In this document: in pieces, positions 5,931 to 7,398 of the stretch | How the letters are laid out: each line of letters begins with the position of its first letter | Numbering within the stretch: position 1 is the stretch's first letter | NCBI GenBank assembly: GCA_035354435.1 | Contig: DAOQAY010000140.1 | Location: 1-7,398 of the forward strand | Reading direction: 5' to 3' | DNA: 7,398 nt | From: JAKLDO01 sp035354435 | GTDB lineage: Bacteria; UBP6; UBA1177 | Notes under the pieces: generated by a model | Told to the model about the DNA's origin: nothing | Databases searched by the model: none | The model's input: the letters and a program-made list of their open reading frames with translations, nothing else | Made by a program: the position numbers and the translations under genes

Positions 5931-7015
5931 ACGAAATAATCGAAAAATTCAGAAAATGTGTCGTCCAGATCGCAACACCTTACTCTTCAGGAACGGGATT
6001 TATTCTTGCAGATGTCGGGTTGATCGTCACAAACTATCATGTGATAAAAAACTGTGATGAAGCTGTTGTAAACGGCAGAGAATTCAAAAAAACAAGGGCG
6101 AAAGTCCTTTTTACAGATCCGCTGCTTGATGTTGCTTTTCTTGAATCTCCTGTCGAAAAGTCTTTTTCGGGGCCGGTTCTGTCCGCCGGACCTGTTCTTG
6201 AAGGCGACAGCGTACTTGCGATCGGACACCCTTTCGGACTTAAATACACTTCGACAAGCGGAATAGTTTCAAAAACAGACCGCGATTACAACGGAATAAA
6301 ATATTTTCAGATAGATGCGGCAATAAATCCCGGAAACAGCGGTGGACCGCTTATCAATTCAAAAGGCGAAATTATCGGCATAAACACTTTCATTATCAAA
6401 GATGCGGAAAGTCTCGGGTTTTCTCTCCCATATTCGTATGTCATAGAATGCGTCGAAGCATATTTAAAAGTCACTCCGAAAGTTGCTATAAGATGCCAAT
6501 CATGCCGCAAAATGCAGCTCAAGGATGAACTTTCCGGCGGATTCTGCAACAACTGCGGATTCAGATTCGACAAAGATGATATTTCGGCAAGACCTTTCAT
6601 ACCGGAAGGAATTGTTGCCAAGATAGAAAGCGTCATCTCAAAATGCAGCGTGGATCCGGGAATTTCAAGATGCGGACCGATGCTCTGGGAGATAAGCGAT
6701 GAATTGGCGTGGATAAAAATATCTTATGCGCAGGCTACAAAATTCATCATTTTTGATGCACCAGTTTCTTATGTTCCAGAAGAAAAAATCAGTGAGTTTT
6801 TTGAATATATTCTCAGCGAAAACTATGAACTGAAAAATGTTGTTTTCAGTCTGAAGAACAATGAGCTTTATCTCTCCGCAATTACTTTTGAAGATGATTT
6901 CCATGAAGACACCGGATTGACAAAACTTAAAGAGCTTATTGATTCAGCAGGAAGCTATAGAAAAAGCCTTTTTCTCAAATTCAATGCCAAAGCTATACAG
7001 GATATATCTGTGTAG
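5927..7015 (+). CDS. HtrA-like trypsin-type serine protease with zinc ribbon and C-terminal YbjN-like domain, no signal peptide (362 aa)
   Basis: Residues 1-182 are a trypsin-fold protease of the HtrA/Deg (S1C) type. The triad is complete: His38 in TNYHV, Asp68 in LLDVAFL, Ser138 in NPGNSGGPL. The H-to-D gap of 30 equals that of DegP, and the GFSLPYSYVI segment matches DegP's GFAIP region. The protease fold begins within ten residues of the start, with no signal peptide or transmembrane anchor, so it should act in the cytoplasm. There is no PDZ domain. Instead residues 190-210 form a zinc ribbon (C190-x2-C193, C207-x2-C210), and residues about 226-350 form an alpha/beta domain with FFEYILSENYELKN and KNNELYL, similar to one in the upstream protein. 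It overlaps the upstream stop by ATGA and lacks a good ribosome site, so translation is probably coupled. Peptide-bond hydrolysis is well supported; substrate and trigger are unknown. Confidence 0.93.
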   Translation: MNEIIEKFRKCVVQIATPYSSGTGFILADVGLIVTNYHVIKNCDEAVVNGREFKKTRAKVLFTDPLLDVAFLESPVEKSFSGPVLSAGPVLEGDSVLAIGHPFGLKYTSTSGIVSKTDRDYNGIKYFQIDAAINPGNSGGPLINSKGEIIGINTFIIKDAESLGFSLPYSYVIECVEAYLKVTPKVAIRCQSCRKMQLKDELSGGFCNNCGFRFDKDDISARPFIPEGIVAKIESVISKCSVDPGISRCGPMLWEISDELAWIKISYAQATKFIIFDAPVSYVPEEKISEFFEYILSENYELKNVVFSLKNNELYLSAITFEDDFHEDTGLTKLKELIDSAGSYRKSLFLKFNAKAIQDISV

Positions 7016-7025
7016 TTGGAACTCC

Positions 7026-7053
7026 TTGACTTTTTTTAATATTTTCCTAACAT
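7026..7053 (+). promoter_or_regulatory. Candidate promoter for the triplet-repeat lipoprotein gene
   Basis: TTGACT (7026-7031), a 16-base spacer, then TAACAT (7048-7053): five of six -35 matches but only four of six for the -10. It lies in the 80-bp gap after the protease gene. I see no hairpin terminator in that gap, only a T7 run (7031-7037), so transcription from the protease operon could also continue into the lipoprotein gene. Confidence 0.3.
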
Positions 7054-7095
7054 TTCATGAGTCGTTTACTAATAACCGTTCTATCCGGAGGAAGT

Positions 7096-7398
7096 ATGAT
7101 AAAATTCAATTATTTCTTTATTATCATGGTTATTTTTGCCACAGCTGCAATTGTTTCATGCAGCAGCACTAATGCGACTATTTCGTCAGATAAAGACATC
7201 AGCACCACTGATGCTGATGAACTAAATTCTGATTCCGATATTGACTCCGGAGAACTTCCGGATGAAGGAAATACAGGGAATACAGGGAATACAGGTGATA
7301 CCGGAAATACTGGAAATACCGGTGACACTGGAGACACAGGAAATACTGGTGACACAGGCGATACAGGAAATACTGGTGATACTGGCAATACTGGCGAT
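7096..7398 (+). CDS. Tethered lipoprotein with Gly-Asn/Asp-Thr triplet repeats, 3' end beyond window
   Basis: Seen: ATG preceded by GGAGGAA (7087-7093). The signal peptide is MIKFNYFF plus a hydrophobic stretch with lipobox IVSC (lipid Cys22, Ser at +2). Next is a short Ser/Asp-rich segment containing DSDSDIDSGELPDEG, then a run of triplets GNT or GDT that continues to the window edge: 14 full units plus GD. The reading frame is open over all 101 codons and is not terminated here, so the functional domain lies outside. The layout (lipid anchor, acidic spacer, long flexible or collagen-like stalk) matches surface lipoproteins that hold a distal domain away from the membrane. The Gly-X-Thr pattern is compatible with a collagen-like triple helix, but no proline occurs in the repeats, so a flexible linker is equally possible. 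Function unknown. Confidence 0.8.
   Translation, partial: MIKFNYFFIIMVIFATAAIVSCSSTNATISSDKDISTTDADELNSDSDIDSGELPDEGNTGNTGNTGDTGNTGNTGDTGDTGNTGDTGDTGNTGDTGNTGD
7267..7398 (+). repeat. 9-bp tandem repeat encoding Gly-(Asn/Asp)-Thr triplets
   Basis: Fourteen complete 9-base units of form GGN-(A/G)AY-ACN plus a partial one, running off the window. The second position switches between Asn (AAT only) and Asp (GAT or GAC). Order: N N N D N N D D N D D N D N D. Gly and Thr codons vary among units, so the repeat is older than its last slippage, with selection acting on the protein. Some 18-base pairs of GGA-AAT-ACT-GGT-GAY-ACN recur (units 9-10 and 12-13), suggesting six-residue duplication steps. 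Confidence 0.9.

Noticed and set aside
7016..7040. Intrinsic terminator after the protease gene
   Set aside because: There is a T7 run but no stable stem before it; only 3-bp pairings can be drawn.
7110..7388. Minus-strand reading frame of Pro-Val-Ser/Phe-Pro repeats
   Set aside because: It is the antisense shadow of the Gly-Asn/Asp-Thr repeat; the plus strand has a ribosome site, signal peptide and lipobox.
7267..7398. CRISPR-like array from the regular repeats
   Set aside because: Units are 9 bases, contiguous, without spacers, and keep an open reading frame of triplets, so this is a coding repeat.

Overview
The window reads as chromosomal DNA of a diderm, Gram-negative-type bacterium of low to moderate GC using the standard bacterial code (ATG starts, purine-rich Shine-Dalgarno sites). 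Three of its six genes encode lipoproteins with a lipobox cysteine followed by a long Asp/Ser/Asn/Glu-rich tether, and two of these carry showy surface modules (thrombospondin type 3 calcium repeats plus a VWA domain; a Gly-X-Thr triplet repeat). This style is familiar from uncultured anaerobic or environmental lineages and from myxobacteria-like genomes. I cannot name the taxon from this window alone.

Layout. The left half (52-4268) is read on the minus strand: a 198-aa secreted cysteine-containing protein (3672-4268), a strong intrinsic terminator, a 508-aa lipoprotein that may be a beta-propeller (2090-3616), then a 651-aa VWA/TSP3 lipoprotein (52-2007) with its own promoter. A 342-bp divergent intergenic region (4269-4610) holds promoters for both directions, a five-copy TGAA microsatellite enclosed in an 8-bp inverted repeat, and a short dyad. 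The right half (4611-7398) is read on the plus strand: a 439-aa cytoplasmic protein (4611-5930) overlapping by ATGA with a 362-aa HtrA-like serine protease that lacks a signal peptide and PDZ domain but has a four-cysteine zinc ribbon and a C-terminal alpha/beta domain (5927-7015). The start of another tethered lipoprotein (7096 to the window end) follows.

How they fit together. The minus-strand genes look like an exported, cell-surface set. The plus-strand pair is the most unusual part. Both proteins appear cytoplasmic, their genes are translationally coupled behind a good sigma70-type promoter, and both contain what looks like the same alpha/beta domain, resembling YbjN/type III secretion chaperone-like folds: a gap-free core match including N-x7-F-x2-KNN-x2-YL. 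I infer a dedicated two-component protease unit in which the shared domain mediates interaction or substrate presentation. The substrate and pathway are unknown. Regulation looks locally rich: a terminator only 20 nt before the 508-aa start codon suggests attenuated read-through, and a seven-G tract abuts the promoter of the VWA lipoprotein.
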